Positions 1 through 9,742 of a stretch of DNA of 64,000 nt are shown here, piece by piece. The notes beneath the pieces are model-generated. The model was not told where the DNA came from. It searched no databases and saw only the letters and a program-made list of their open reading frames with translations. This DNA is from Pyropia yezoensis. Lineage: Eukaryota > Rhodophyta > Bangiophyceae > Bangiales > Bangiaceae. The position numbers and the translations under genes are program-made. The stretch covers positions 21,054,020 through 21,118,019 of the forward strand of contig CM020620.1 of assembly GCA_009829735.1 (NCBI GenBank), in the 5' to 3' direction. How positions within the stretch are numbered: position 1 is the first letter of the stretch; the number at the start of each line of letters is the position of its first letter.

Positions 1-364
1 TCCCGCCGGGGCGGGGACCGGTGGGAGCGAGGGTGGGATGGGGTGGCGGCGGGGCGGCAGCCACGCGGCGACCGGGGTGACGGGCGGGACGGGCGGGACG
101 GGCGTGGGTCGGCGTCGGGCTCCCGCGACGAACGGGACCACCCCCCCGCCCGCGGCGGCGGTGCGAATGGCAGCTCTCGCCCGGCGGGGCTCCCCGCGCC
201 GGGCCGCCGCGACGAGGCGGCCGGCAGCGGCCGCCGGGGCCCCCTGTCGCCCGCCTCTGGGAGCCCCCGCGGCGGCGATGGGGGCTCCTCCCCCCCGTCG
301 GCCGGGCGGGGGGGACAGCTCCTCTCCCCCCCATTGGCGGCGGCCGCCGGTAGCGGCGGCGACG

Positions 365-429
<65 letters not shown>

Positions 430-897
430 CGTGTCTCGCCCGCGTCCCCCCCCTCCTCCCCGCCCCCCATCGGGGCCGACCTGGAGGCCGACATGGGCGT
501 GGACGACCTGCCGCCCACCCCCGACGTGGCACCGCCGCGGCTGTGTGGGGGCGTGTCGCCGGCGCGGACGCCGTCGGGCGGCGGCTCGCCGCCTGCCACG
601 CCCGCCACGCCCGCCACGCCCGCCACGCCCGCGCCAGCGTCGCCGCTGCCACGCCTGGGCGGGGTGCCCCGCCTGGGCGGGGTGCCCCGCCTCGGGGGCG
701 GCGGCAGCGGCGGCGGTGGCGGTGGTGGTGGCGTTGGTGGTGGTGGCGGTATTGGTGGCGGTGGGGTTGGGGGTGGCGGTGGCGCCAGCGACGCGGACGC
801 GTCGCCGACGCCGTCGCCGCTGCCGCTGCCGCTGCCGCCGCCGCGGGAGCGGCGGCTGCTGCTGCCGCTTCGCCAAAACGCGCCGCCGGCAACGTGA
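1..897 (+). CDS. 3' end of a low-complexity Gly/Pro/Ser-rich protein (partial)
   Basis: The frame is open from the first base of the window to a TGA at 895-897, giving about 298 residues without a start, so this is the C-terminal part of a gene that begins upstream. Gly, Pro, Ser and Arg dominate. There is a run of about 20 glycines from a GGC trinucleotide tract (about 367-429), a TPA repeat, and a doubled RLGGVP unit. Acidic text around 476-520 (GADLEADMGVDDLPPTP) looks like real disordered protein rather than a shadow frame. No domain is recognisable. The other plus frames over the same stretch are just as open because of the GC content, so frame choice rests only on composition. Possible function is unknown. 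Confidence 0.35.
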
Positions 898-2249
898 AGA
901 AGGGTGGGTGGGTGGGTGGGTGGGTGGGGTGAGTTGGGGTGGGGTGCGGTGGGGTGGGGTGAGGGGTGGGTTGGGGTGGGGTGGGTTGGGTTGGGGTGGG
1001 GTGGGGTGGAGTGTGTGTGGGGGGGTCACGGACGGCGTGGCAAGAGGCGACCCCGCGTTGCTGGCGTGGGTGGGACTGGTGACCCCAAAGTGTCTATCGA
1101 TCATTGCGGGGGGGGGGTGGGGAACGATACGGTGGCAGCCACACCCCGCTGTGGGCCAGCCGCCGCGCTACCGCCGCGGCCAAGTCGCGGCGCTATTTTT
1201 TTTCTTTCTTGTCCCATGATGTCATCATGCCCGCGCGCCCGACGGTGGCGTTGCTGGTCCCGTTTTTTCTTGGTCTTTCTTGGTCCCCCCGTGGCTCCCC
1301 CACGCATCACACCCGCGGCCCCGCGGTCGCTGCGTGGGCAGGCCGCGGGGCCAGGCGGGGGTGACAGACGCGACAGACGGGAGAAGGACGCGACGCACGA
1401 GCGGGGGGGGGGGGCGCCGCCACTGCTGCCGCCCCGCCGCCCCCTGACGCCCGGCCGGCCCGTTGCAGGGGGCGCCGTACGGCCTCGGGACACCCCCCAG
1501 CTCCACCGGTGCACCCTCCCCCCCCCCATCCCCGCGCGCTGTGGGCGCGGGGCTGTGTCCTCGCCGGTGCGGCGGGGCCGTCCCGCCCTCCGCCCCGCCC
1601 CCCCCCTACCTCCCTCCCCCCCCCTTCTGGGCGCCCGCCCGCCCGCCCGCCCGTCCGCCTACCCCCCCCGGCATTACCGCATCGCCACCGCTGGCCACTC
1701 GCCAGGCGCCCGGCGCCCGCTGCCGGCGCCGCCCCCGCCGCACGCCGTCCCGCGGCGCGCGCGGCAGCTGCTGCCTGCAGGCGCCCGGGGGGGAGGGCCG
1801 CCGCGGGGCCGCTGGCGCAGCGACGCCGCCCCCCCCCCCCCCTAGCAGCCCACCGCCGCTCCACCCCAGCCCGCCCGGCGCGGGGGAGTGGCGGCGGCGG
1901 GCAGCTGGGGGTGTGGGTGGCAGGCCTGGCCTGGCCTGGCCTTGCCTGGCCTGGGTAGCCGCCGCCACTTCCGCCTGCGCCCGCCCGCCCCCCGCCGCGT
2001 CCTCTCTCCCGCTGTCCCTCCCTCTATCCGTCCGTCCCTCCCTCCCTCCGTCCCTCCCCGCCCTTCCCGCCCCCCACATCGTCGCCGGTCTATCTCACGC
2101 CCGCCCCCTCCACCCCCCCCCCAACGCCGTCCCCACCCACCGCCACCGTCACTGCCACCGCCGCCACCACCACCGCCACCGCCACCGCCACCGCCGCCGC
2201 CGCCATCACCGCCGCCGCCACCACCACTGGCCGCCACTGACCGGGCGCG
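898..2249. other. Intergenic, G/C-rich simple sequence
   Basis: No gene can be supported. The first 120 bases after the stop are G-run repeats of the form GGGTG/GGGGT (about 900-1012), capable of G-quadruplex formation on the plus strand. The rest is C-rich on the plus strand, ending in CCACCG/CCG repeats at about 2143-2230 next to the end of POP7. Confidence 0.6.
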
Positions 2250-3432
2250 TCAGTCCACAAAGCCCGGCCGCTTGGTCAGCGTGATGGTCACGGCCGACTT
2301 TCGGCGCGTCCGCGTCACGCGGGGGAGGCCCTGCGCGTTTCCAACCAAAAGGAGGGGGGGGGGGGGATGGGGGGGGGGTGGGGAGGCGCGCCGAGAGGGC
2401 AGCAGGACCGTCGGTTGTCAGTCGGGTGCTGTGCCGGCGGCGGCTGTCCCCGCTCTGCCCCGCCACGACGACGCGCCACGGGCCAGCGGGGGTGCGGCCG
2501 CTTGGCACCGCCCACGCCCACCCCGCCCCCTCGCTCGTGTCCCGGGCGGCAGGCTCCCCCCCTGCCCCTGCCCACCCCCCCTCCCCCCGCCTCCCCCAAC
2601 ACCCAGCTGCCGCCATCCCCCGTCACGCCACCCGCCCTCCCCCCCCCCGCCCCCCCGCGACCCCATCCCCTCCCCACCAAAAACGCACCGGCACCAGCGG
2701 CAGGTAGTCATCGTACACGAGCACCGTCGACGGGGTGACGGCGGCGGACAGGAACCCCCCCCCGCCAAAGCGGGCCACCACCGCCGCGGCCACGTCCACC
2801 CCCAGCGGCGCGGCGGCGCCCAGCGCGTGCACCCCCACCGCCCGGACCGTCCGGTCGGCGAGCAGCCGCTCACACCGCGCCACATACGGGCGACCGCGGG
2901 CGCCAGCGCCAGCGCCAGCGCCAGCGCCAGCCCCACCCCCGCCCCCAGCCCCACCCTCCGGGCGGTGCGGGTGGCCCCGCCGCGGCCGCCTACCGGGCGG
3001 CGGCCCCGCCGGGCGCACGTTGCCCCCCCCCCGCCCCCCTGCCGAACGCGTCACGTACACATCGGTGCGGGCGGCGCGGGGGCGCACCGGCGTGCGGCGG
3101 TGGCGGGCGTAGCGGGTGGCGTCGTGGAGGGTGGGGGGCGGGGGCACCGGACCGCCACCGTCGGCGTGGTAGGCGTCTGCGGGGGGGGCGGCCGCGGGGC
3201 GAGGGGGAGGGGCGGCGGTGGCAGTGGCAGTGGCGGTGGCGGTGGCGGTGGCGGTAGCGGTGACGGTGGCGGTGGCGGTGGCGGTGGCGGTGGCGGAGGG
3301 GGTGGGGGAGGGGGTAGGGGCGAGGGCGGGGATGGCAGTGGGAGTGGAAGAGCGGTTGGGGGTGGGGGTGAGGGAGGCGAGGAGCAGGGGGGAGGGGTCA
3401 GCGTCCATTGCCGAGGCGGCGTCCACGTCCAT
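2250..3432 (-). CDS. POP7: RNase P/MRP protein subunit POP7/Rpp20 (Alba-like), two exons
   Basis: This is a predicted Rpp20/Pop7 subunit, which as an Alba-fold protein binds the P3 arm of RNase P and RNase MRP RNA in the nucleus with Rpp25/Pop6. The conserved part of exon 1 reads TDVYVTRS, then CERLLADRTVRAVGVHALGA, then STVLVYDDYLPL, the usual Alba order of strand, helix and HGLG-like turn. The end of the domain lies in a second exon: exon 1 runs 3432-2689 and ends at a GTGCGT donor; the acceptor is a CAG at 2333-2331; exon 2 (2330-2250) gives RKSAVTITL, equivalent to the terminal strand of human POP7. The intron is 358 bp, phase 0, and the product has 274 residues. The ATG at 3432 (context GTCGCCATGG) is preferred; the frame is open to another ATG at 3633. 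The N-terminal half is Ala/Thr/Pro repeat from a GGTGGC tract, far longer than usual for the family. Confidence 0.82.
3214..3300 (+). repeat. GGTGGC hexanucleotide tract inside POP7
   Basis: About 14 copies of GGTGGC with single-base variants. In the POP7 frame (minus strand) this is an alternating Ala-Thr run upstream of the Alba domain. It is a likely site of slippage and length variation. Confidence 0.8.
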
Positions 3433-3816
3433 GGCGACAGCGGCGGGGGGGGGGGGTGGGGGGAAGCCGGCCGGCAGCGGCAGGGAGAGTGGAAGCGTCG
3501 CACGGGGGCAAGGACATGGTCGGAGACGGCGCGCCGCCGTGGACCACGGAGCAGAGCCCGCTCGCCCGACCCTCAACCACCGGCTGGCGACCTTTTCGCT
3601 CATAAAATCAGTTGAGCGAATTGTCGAGTTCATATTTAGATAGGCCTAAGGATATGAATGCTGCGCCGTGCGTTCCTCCACTTTGGGGTCGGGCGGCCAC
3701 GGGACAGCCACTCCGCAGCACCACTTCCCTCCGACTGCGTATACGGTGGCATGCAGCCCAGCTTCCCGCCGCTGTGACCGCTGTATAGCCTACCCTTCTC
3801 CTTGCCCCCCATCAGC
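3433..3816. promoter_or_regulatory. Divergent promoter region between POP7 and the FHIT-like gene
   Basis: A 384-bp interval separates the two start codons, which point away from each other. The middle (about 3600-3660) is the first AT-richer stretch of the window (a TTTAGATAGG patch). No defined element is recognised; the shared promoter is inferred from orientation only. Confidence 0.35.
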
Positions 3817-4404
3817 ATGGCCGCCACCTACACCTTTGGGCGCCACGCCATAGCTGCCACCGAGGTCTTCCTCACCACCCCCCTCGTCTACGCCATGGTC
3901 AACTGGAAGCCGGTCCGCCCCGGCCACGTCCTCGTCGTCACCCGCCGGGGCATCCCGCGGCTCGCCGACGCGACGCCCGCCGAGGTGGCCGACCTCTTCG
4001 CCACCGCCCGGGCGGTGGGGGTGGCGATGGAGGCGCGCGCCGCCGCGTCGGGCCTGACGCTGGTCGTCCAAGACGGCGCCGCCGCCGGCCAGACCGTCCC
4101 GCACGTGCACGTGCACCTCATCCCGCGCCACGCGGGGGACTTTGCGCGCAACGATGACGTGTACGACGCCGTCGACGCGGCGAACCTAACCGTCCGCCCC
4201 ACCGATGATGCGGGGGGGGGGAAGACGCCGCCGCCGCCGCCGCCGCCGCCGCTGCCGCCGCCGGCGACGGCGGCGACAGCGTTGCCCGCGGCCAAGCGTC
4301 GGGTGGATGACGAGGACGACCGGCAGCCACGGTCGGCAGCAGACATGGCGGCCGAGGCGGCCACCCTCCGCCCGCTCTTTGCGCACCTGTCTGGGGAGAT
4401 CTAA
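3817..4404 (+). CDS. FHIT: FHIT-like HIT-family dinucleoside polyphosphate hydrolase
   Basis: This is a histidine-triad protein of the Fhit branch, which hydrolyses Ap3A and similar dinucleoside polyphosphates to AMP plus NDP. The triad is complete, HVHVHLIPR at about residues 90-98, followed by HAGDFARND, which matches the segment after the triad in Fhit. The N-terminus (TTPLVYAMVNWKPVRPGHVLVV) is the Fhit-type substrate-binding sheet. The C-terminus keeps the Fhit-type MAAEAATLRPLF helix. Between them sits a Pro/Ala insert from a CCG run (about 4225-4285) not usual in the family. The product has 195 residues from ATG 3817; an upstream TTG in frame is not a plausible start. No intron is needed. 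It is transcribed away from POP7. Confidence 0.88.
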   Translation: MAATYTFGRHAIAATEVFLTTPLVYAMVNWKPVRPGHVLVVTRRGIPRLADATPAEVADLFATARAVGVAMEARAAASGLTLVVQDGAAAGQTVPHVHVHLIPRHAGDFARNDDVYDAVDAANLTVRPTDDAGGGKTPPPPPPPPLPPPATAATALPAAKRRVDDEDDRQPRSAADMAAEAATLRPLFAHLSGEI

Positions 4405-4972
4405 GCGTCCGCCGGGTGAAAGGGTGAGCGCCGCAGAGAAAAACGACGTTCGGCAAAGCCGCACATCGAGTAGGTACATATATACATGGGGGGAACGGGC
4501 TGGCGCCTGCCGGACCGACCGGTGGGTCCCTGCCGCGTATGCGGCGAGGACCAACTCGCAGAGCGTTGCCCACAGCCACAGCCGGGGAAGGGGCGCTGCG
4601 GGGAGGTGGATCGGGGGACGAGAGAACTGGCCGCGAACGCCAACGGGGCGAACCCTGAGCGCCGGCCAGCAACGCACGAGCACCCTCACGTCGTGACGGT
4701 CCGCCGCCCCCTCGTCCGTGCTGGGGAAGCATATCAGCACACGGGCGGGGCGCCGCCGTCTACTTGCTCGCTGGACGCTGCGACGCTCATGCCCACGACT
4801 GACGTGTCCCACGGGTCTGGCACCAGGGCGCTGCCCCCTCCCAAACACCTGGTTCCCCGGCACACTGAGGAACAGGACAAGTTGGGGGGGAGGGGATGGG
4901 GCAGGAAAGGAGCACAGCAACCACAAACCCCACAGTGTCCCCCATCCGGCCAGGCCAGCGGCCAAGAGCGGC
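4405..4972. other. Intergenic, convergent 3' regions
   Basis: This stretch lies between the ends of the FHIT-like gene and the CDF gene. No conserved coding segment, RNA gene or repeat is seen. Confidence 0.5.
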
Positions 4973-7900
4973 TCAGGCGCCGCCTACCACCTCAATCGTC
5001 ACCCACTCTCGCCGCACCCCCGCGGCCACATACGCGGCAACCGCGTCGGCGGTGACGGCCGACTCGTTGGCGCCCACCACGACCCGCAAGCGGGCCACGG
5101 CCGCCACACCCCCCCCTGGCAACGGCCACGCCACGGCCCGCTCCACCCGCCCTACCGCCGGCGAAGCGGCGATAGTCGCGGTGGCAGCGTCAATCGCCTC
5201 CGCGTCGCCAGCGGGGATGCCCAGACACAGCCGCCGCGCCGCGTCAACGCCAAGGGAGCCCGCCGCCGCCGTAATGGCCAAGGCCGCTACCGCCGTGGCC
5301 GCCACCTCCCCGCCCCGGAGGCCAGCCGCCCATCGGAGGCCACAGCCAACAACGGCAGCGCCACAAGTGACGGTGTTCGCCCAGACTTGCGCCGCGATGC
5401 TCCGCACAGCATCATTGCCACAGGCCCCAGACGCGGCCGACAAGGCGGCGGCGGTCGTGCTCGTCACTGCCGCCACCACGGACGCGGTAGACACGGACGC
5501 GCGCAGACGGCTTGTGTCATGATTGCGGCCCCCGGCGCCCTCGCTACCTCGGCTGCCGCCTCTTCCGCCGCCGCTGCCGCCACTGTTACCAGTCTTAGGC
5601 TTGGTGCTCGCCATGAAGAAGAGCCCCAGGCCGTTGCCAGCGGCAGACAGCAGTGATACGGCAACGATGCGGCCCTCGCCGGCCACCGCTCCAGTCGGTC
5701 CGACCACCCGGCTGATGGCACCGGCAACGGCCACGACCGCTCCAAACAGTAGTAATATGGCGTTCACAAACGCCGCCAATGGGGCGAGCCGCGATTGCTC
5801 CTGCACCGCCGACGCCAAAGCCACTGATAGACTGCCGCCGCCGGGAGTTGTCGGTGACGACGGGACATCAGTCGCGTCCAAAGGGCGGTCGCTATCGCTG
5901 CTGGCAAAGCTCTTCCCCTTGATGCCTCCATGGGCACCGCCATCGCCCCCGCGGCCGGCACCGCTGCCGCCAACGCGGGCGTCACCCAGGTGGACGTCCC
6001 CATTTGCCCGAAGCCGAAGAGCGTGGAGTGACACGGCGAGGCCGATACAACATAGTAGGGTATCCGCCGACGCGGAGAGGAGGCCCGGCGACTCGCTCAC
6101 CGCCGCGTACGTCCACTCGCCCACAACCAGAGCGGCCTGAAAGCCAAGAAAGGTGAGGGCCTGCCACATAGCATGCTGTCGTCGTGCTGCCGACACAAAG
6201 TTAGCCGCTGACCGCAGCTTTCGCCGCACCGAGGCGACCTGTCGCAATGCGCGCGGTAGCCCAGACCTGTTTCCTCCGGCACGGCTGCCGCTAGCACCAG
6301 CAGCATCGGCCACGCCGCCCCCGTCCGTGCCGCTGCCACCTGCCGGCACGCAAAAAGGCGCGGCCAGCGCGCCGAGAGCCACCGCCAGTACGGCGGCGAC
6401 GGATACCCCCCCAGCTCCCCCCGGCTCGGCGCCGGGCACGAGGAAGTGAGCGACCGTGGCCGCCACCGCAAACAGCACCACCCCAACCGCGGGGCCCTCC
6501 GAACATCCCGCAAATGCGCCAAAGATAGCTCCTCCGCCAGCCGCCCCCATTGCAGCCCAGTGTCCAGCCGCAGAACTTTTGCCCCCCCCCCCGACAGCCG
6601 ACGCCCCACGATGACGGCTGACACTGCGGTGGCGGCCAGAGGCAGACGGGAAACCCGGCACCGGTTCCGCAGCCCGGTCTGCAGCGCGATGCTCCATGGC
6701 GGCAGGCACGACTATGCCACCGACGGCGGCGACGAGCACAAGGGGTGCTGCCGACAGGGGCGGCAGGGGAGACAATCCCGACCGCAGCCCCGTGGCAGCA
6801 GCGGGCAAGGCCAGCAACAGGGCTGCGGAATAAAGGGCGGCCACTCGCGCTGCGCGGCGGCTGTGAAGCTCTACGGCCAGCGCCACAAACGCGGGGCTCG
6901 CCGCCCAGGTGCAAGAAAAACCCACCAGCGCCGCACCGGTGAGGGCGCGGAGGGCGTGACGCCACGCCCACGACCCGCCGGCGTCACGCACACTGTCCAC
7001 CGTGGGAGGCAGTGGGTTATCCGCTGGCACCGCACGGTTGTCGTCGCCCAAATCAGCAGCTTCGCCAGCCAGAGGCGCAGCGTTCCCAAGAAGCCCAGCG
7101 CCGGCGACACCTGGCGCCGCGCTATCAGCGCCCAACGCCGCGCCGTCAACGGAAAGCGCCGCATCGTCCAAAGGAAGTGCGGCAACTACACCGCCGTCAC
7201 CGGTATCAACGGGCGGCGCGACGACTATGTCGTCTGCCGCAGCGGCACCTCCATCTGAGTGTGCCTGACCGTCTGCCGCGCCCGCCACAACATCCCCACT
7301 TTCTCCGCTGCTACCCGAGTCCCCCCCTTCTCCGCCTGGCATAGCGGCGGCAGCCGCTGCCTCCCGCCGTGACTCTGACCGCAGCTGCGGCCGCATCCGT
7401 GACCGAGACCGCGAACGGCCGCCGCGTCGATTCCTATCTTCGGGGACAGAATCGCCAGCCGCCCACAGCAGCCGCCGCCGCCCTTGCACATCAGAACCCG
7501 CCCGTGGGGGCTCCTTTGGTATCCCCGCTAGTGGCGGCCGGTCAGGCGGGCCCATCGTATCGGCTGCGGCCTCGTCGACGCGGCTGCCCTTTCCACCATC
7601 GGCTGCTTGCGCACCGGCGGGTGCCCCCGGGTCCACGCGGTTCGGTACTGGCAAGGGTGGGCTTATCGTGCCATCACCCCCCGGCCGTGGGCCACTTGAC
7701 GCACCTCCTGCCGAAGCCTCAGCGCCCTCAACGGCCACTCCATCGGGCGCCAGTCGCTCCCGCAGCCGGACTGCCGCGTGCCGGGCCCAGCGGGGTGCTA
7801 CGACAGAGTGGCGAACCCTCCCCGCAACCCCCCCCCCCTTTTCACCCGCCCCATTCGCCGCCGCCACCCGCTCTACCGCCGCCAGGGATATGCGGCCGAG

Positions 7901-8653
7901 GCGGGCAGCGGCGCGCGAATGTGCCAGTCGCCGCCCTGCGGCTGCAGAGAGTGCGCCTCCCCGTGCGGTACCAAATGTGGCGGTGCGGCGTCCACCAGCG
8001 GCACTCCCAGCGTCCATATCCGCTGTCAGCAAGGCGGCCAGGCCCACCAACACAGCGACCGCCACGACTGTGCGGCGGCCGCGAGCGACAGACGCGGTGA
8101 CCCCCCCGCCGCCGACGCCCAAAGCAGCGGTCGACGATGGAGACGATGACCCCCCACGAGGTCGCAGAGCCGCCGCGACCGGTGCCGCCGCCACTGCCGC
8201 TAGCAGCAGCGCGCGGAGGGCGCCCAACACCGCCACCGCCCCCACCCACGCGGCCAGCTGTGCCGCCACGGGCGCGCCTGCGGCTAGAGCCGCCGCGGAC
8301 GGACGCACCGGGACGGAGCGCCGAAAAGCCGCTGCAGCAGTAGCGGCAGCGGATGCCGCAAGGGCGGTGGCGACCGCCACCGGCGGCGCCGCCACCGGGT
8401 CGGCCAGCAGGCGGGCAGCAGCAAAGGCGGCCAGCGAGCTGCACAGGCGGGAGATAAAATAGGGAACAGCGGGGAGGGGAGAGGAGAAGCCCGCCGCCAG
8501 CGCAGCCGCCGACGATGTAGACGGCGCAAGCGGGTGCCGCCGCGCCCCCGACGGGACGGGCAGGGCCAGGGGGGCACCGAGGCTGTCAAACGACGCGAGG
8601 GAGCGGCTGCGGCGGCTGGGTCGGCCCGCCGAGGGGGACCGGCTGCGAGGCAT
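4973..8653 (-). CDS. Large multipass CDF-family (ZnT5/Msc2-like) protein lacking the metal ligands
   Basis: A 1226-residue membrane protein. The C-terminal region (about 820-1220) follows the cation diffusion facilitator fold: a segment with PGLLSASADTLLCC aligns with the ZnT5 TM2 stretch LGLISDGFHMLFDC; later come AFVNAILLLFGAVVAV and a polar GEGRIVAVSLLSAAGNGLGLFF segment; then AAQVWANTVTCG aligns with the TM5 stretch LHVLADTLGS; a short cytosolic domain ends the protein. The long N-terminal part has many further hydrophobic segments, as in ZnT5 and yeast Msc2. All four H/D zinc positions are replaced (TM2 H to D and D to C; TM5 H to Q and D to N). ZnT6 and other partner subunits are known to be non-transporting, so this may be a partner of an active CDF; that is inference. 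The start at 8653 is the first ATG; an upstream GTG is ignored. A Ser/Arg- and Asp-rich linker lies at about 380-560. Confidence 0.6.
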   Translation of the reverse strand: MPRSRSPSAGRPSRRSRSLASFDSLGAPLALPVPSGARRHPLAPSTSSAAALAAGFSSPLPAVPYFISRLCSSLAAFAAARLLADPVAAPPVAVATALAASAAATAAAAFRRSVPVRPSAAALAAGAPVAAQLAAWVGAVAVLGALRALLLAAVAAAPVAAALRPRGGSSSPSSTAALGVGGGGVTASVARGRRTVVAVAVLVGLAALLTADMDAGSAAGGRRTATFGTARGGALSAAAGRRLAHSRAAARLGRISLAAVERVAAANGAGEKGGGVAGRVRHSVVAPRWARHAAVRLRERLAPDGVAVEGAEASAGGASSGPRPGGDGTISPPLPVPNRVDPGAPAGAQAADGGKGSRVDEAAADTMGPPDRPPLAGIPKEPPRAGSDVQGRRRLLWAAGDSVPEDRNRRGGRSRSRSRMRPQLRSESRREAAAAAAMPGGEGGDSGSSGESGDVVAGAADGQAHSDGGAAAADDIVVAPPVDTGDGGVVAALPLDDAALSVDGAALGADSAAPGVAGAGLLGNAAPLAGEAADLGDDNRAVPADNPLPPTVDSVRDAGGSWAWRHALRALTGAALVGFSCTWAASPAFVALAVELHSRRAARVAALYSAALLLALPAAATGLRSGLSPLPPLSAAPLVLVAAVGGIVVPAAMEHRAADRAAEPVPGFPSASGRHRSVSRHRGASAVGGGGKSSAAGHWAAMGAAGGGAIFGAFAGCSEGPAVGVVLFAVAATVAHFLVPGAEPGGAGGVSVAAVLAVALGALAAPFCVPAGGSGTDGGGVADAAGASGSRAGGNRSGLPRALRQVASVRRKLRSAANFVSAARRQHAMWQALTFLGFQAALVVGEWTYAAVSESPGLLSASADTLLCCIGLAVSLHALRLRANGDVHLGDARVGGSGAGRGGDGGAHGGIKGKSFASSDSDRPLDATDVPSSPTTPGGGSLSVALASAVQEQSRLAPLAAFVNAILLLFGAVVAVAGAISRVVGPTGAVAGEGRIVAVSLLSAAGNGLGLFFMASTKPKTGNSGGSGGGRGGSRGSEGAGGRNHDTSRLRASVSTASVVAAVTSTTAAALSAASGACGNDAVRSIAAQVWANTVTCGAAVVGCGLRWAAGLRGGEVAATAVAALAITAAAGSLGVDAARRLCLGIPAGDAEAIDAATATIAASPAVGRVERAVAWPLPGGGVAAVARLRVVVGANESAVTADAVAAYVAAGVRREWVTIEVVGGA

Positions 8654-9114
8654 GGCCGCCACCGCCCACACCCGCCCGGCACCCCCCGCACCCGCCCGTC
8701 ACCGCCCACAACCGCAGGCTACCGCCCGCAGTCGCACTCTGTACTCGTCGGGCCTCCACCGCAGGGCGCGGGGGAGCGATAAGCGAGAAGCAGAGTGGGG
8801 AGCAAGGGCTCGACGTCACGGCGCGCGCACCGGCCGGCGGCGTGTGGGCGGCATCGGCAACCGCGAGGTTAGCCCACGGGCGCGGGGAGTGCAAGGTGGG
8901 AGGGCCAAGGCAGAGGGCGAAGTGTGGTCACCACGCCTCCAAGGCAGGGCACTGCGAAGGTGGCGGCCTGTCCACGTCCGACAGAGTACTTTTTTGCGAG
9001 GAGAGTGCATACGGATGTCAGCAGGTGGGCTTGGTGCGGGAAAGCGCAACCGTGAAAAGCGACACTGCGCAACACAGTTCTTCAAAAAATAGAGAATATG
9101 GCCACTAGTAGTGA
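8654..9114. other. Upstream region of the CDF gene
   Basis: This is the 5' side of the minus-strand CDF gene. GC falls toward 9060-9120. No gene or repeat is identified. Confidence 0.4.
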
Positions 9115-9420
9115 CTTTGGCAATTGGGATGGTGGACAAGTGGTGAGACACGGGACCACGTCCCGGCCTCGTGCCCATGTAATTACTTCAAAGCTACTGG
9201 TCTTGGCACTTGTAAGCATGCCCTCGTGGGAGCCGCGACGATTCCGCGGAGAGGTCGCGGGACGGTGCAAACTTTGCCTGTCATGGCCGAGCCTGTCCCC
9301 CGCCGGCACCTCCAGTGGGAGTCACGCCATCTGCGGCTTTTGTGGGTGGCGCTCCGGTGCTTCTGCGCCCAACGAGATCACCCTCCCAGCAGATACCCAA
9401 CATCCAATCCGCAGTGGTGA
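9115..9420 (+). other. Orphan SWIM-type zinc-finger motif in a short open frame
   Basis: A short open frame (stop before 9115, TGA at 9418-9420) carries CPCNYFKATGLGTCKHAL, a textbook CxC-x(10)-CxH SWIM signature, with GETRDHVPAS just before it. SWIM domains occur in MULE-type transposases, FAR1-like factors and SWI2/SNF2-associated proteins. There is no ATG before the motif in this frame (first ATG is downstream), and neighbouring frames show no matching flanking domain. It may be one exon of an unrecognised gene, or a relic of a Mutator-like DNA transposon. What is seen is the motif; the origin is inferred. Confidence 0.4.
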
Positions 9421-9742
9421 CGACCCACTAAGAGCGACGATAGATGCGAGGGGCCATAGCGTGCCGGCGGCGCTAGATGCGAGGCGCCAGCCGGGTGCGG
9501 AACGAACGGGATATTGACACACGAGGCATCATCGATTGGGAAGAAAAACAAGGTGGGCTGGTGCCTCTAAAAGGTGGGGAGTGGGGGGCTCTGCAGCGAA
9601 ACCCCAGAGACCTAACACGGCCGGCGCCGTCCCCCCCCCGCCTACGGCCCGCGCGTCAACAGCCGGGAATCGGCTGCGGCGCCCGCCACTACGAGTGGAG
9701 CCGACGACAACGCGCCCATCACCGCTGCCGACGCAACCACCA

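Noticed and set aside
38-1845. Several long overlapping plus-strand frames of poly-Ala, poly-Gly and Arg/Pro text
   Set aside because: They arise from GGC and GGGT tracts read in different frames; no domain, biased codon content, and many use non-ATG starts.
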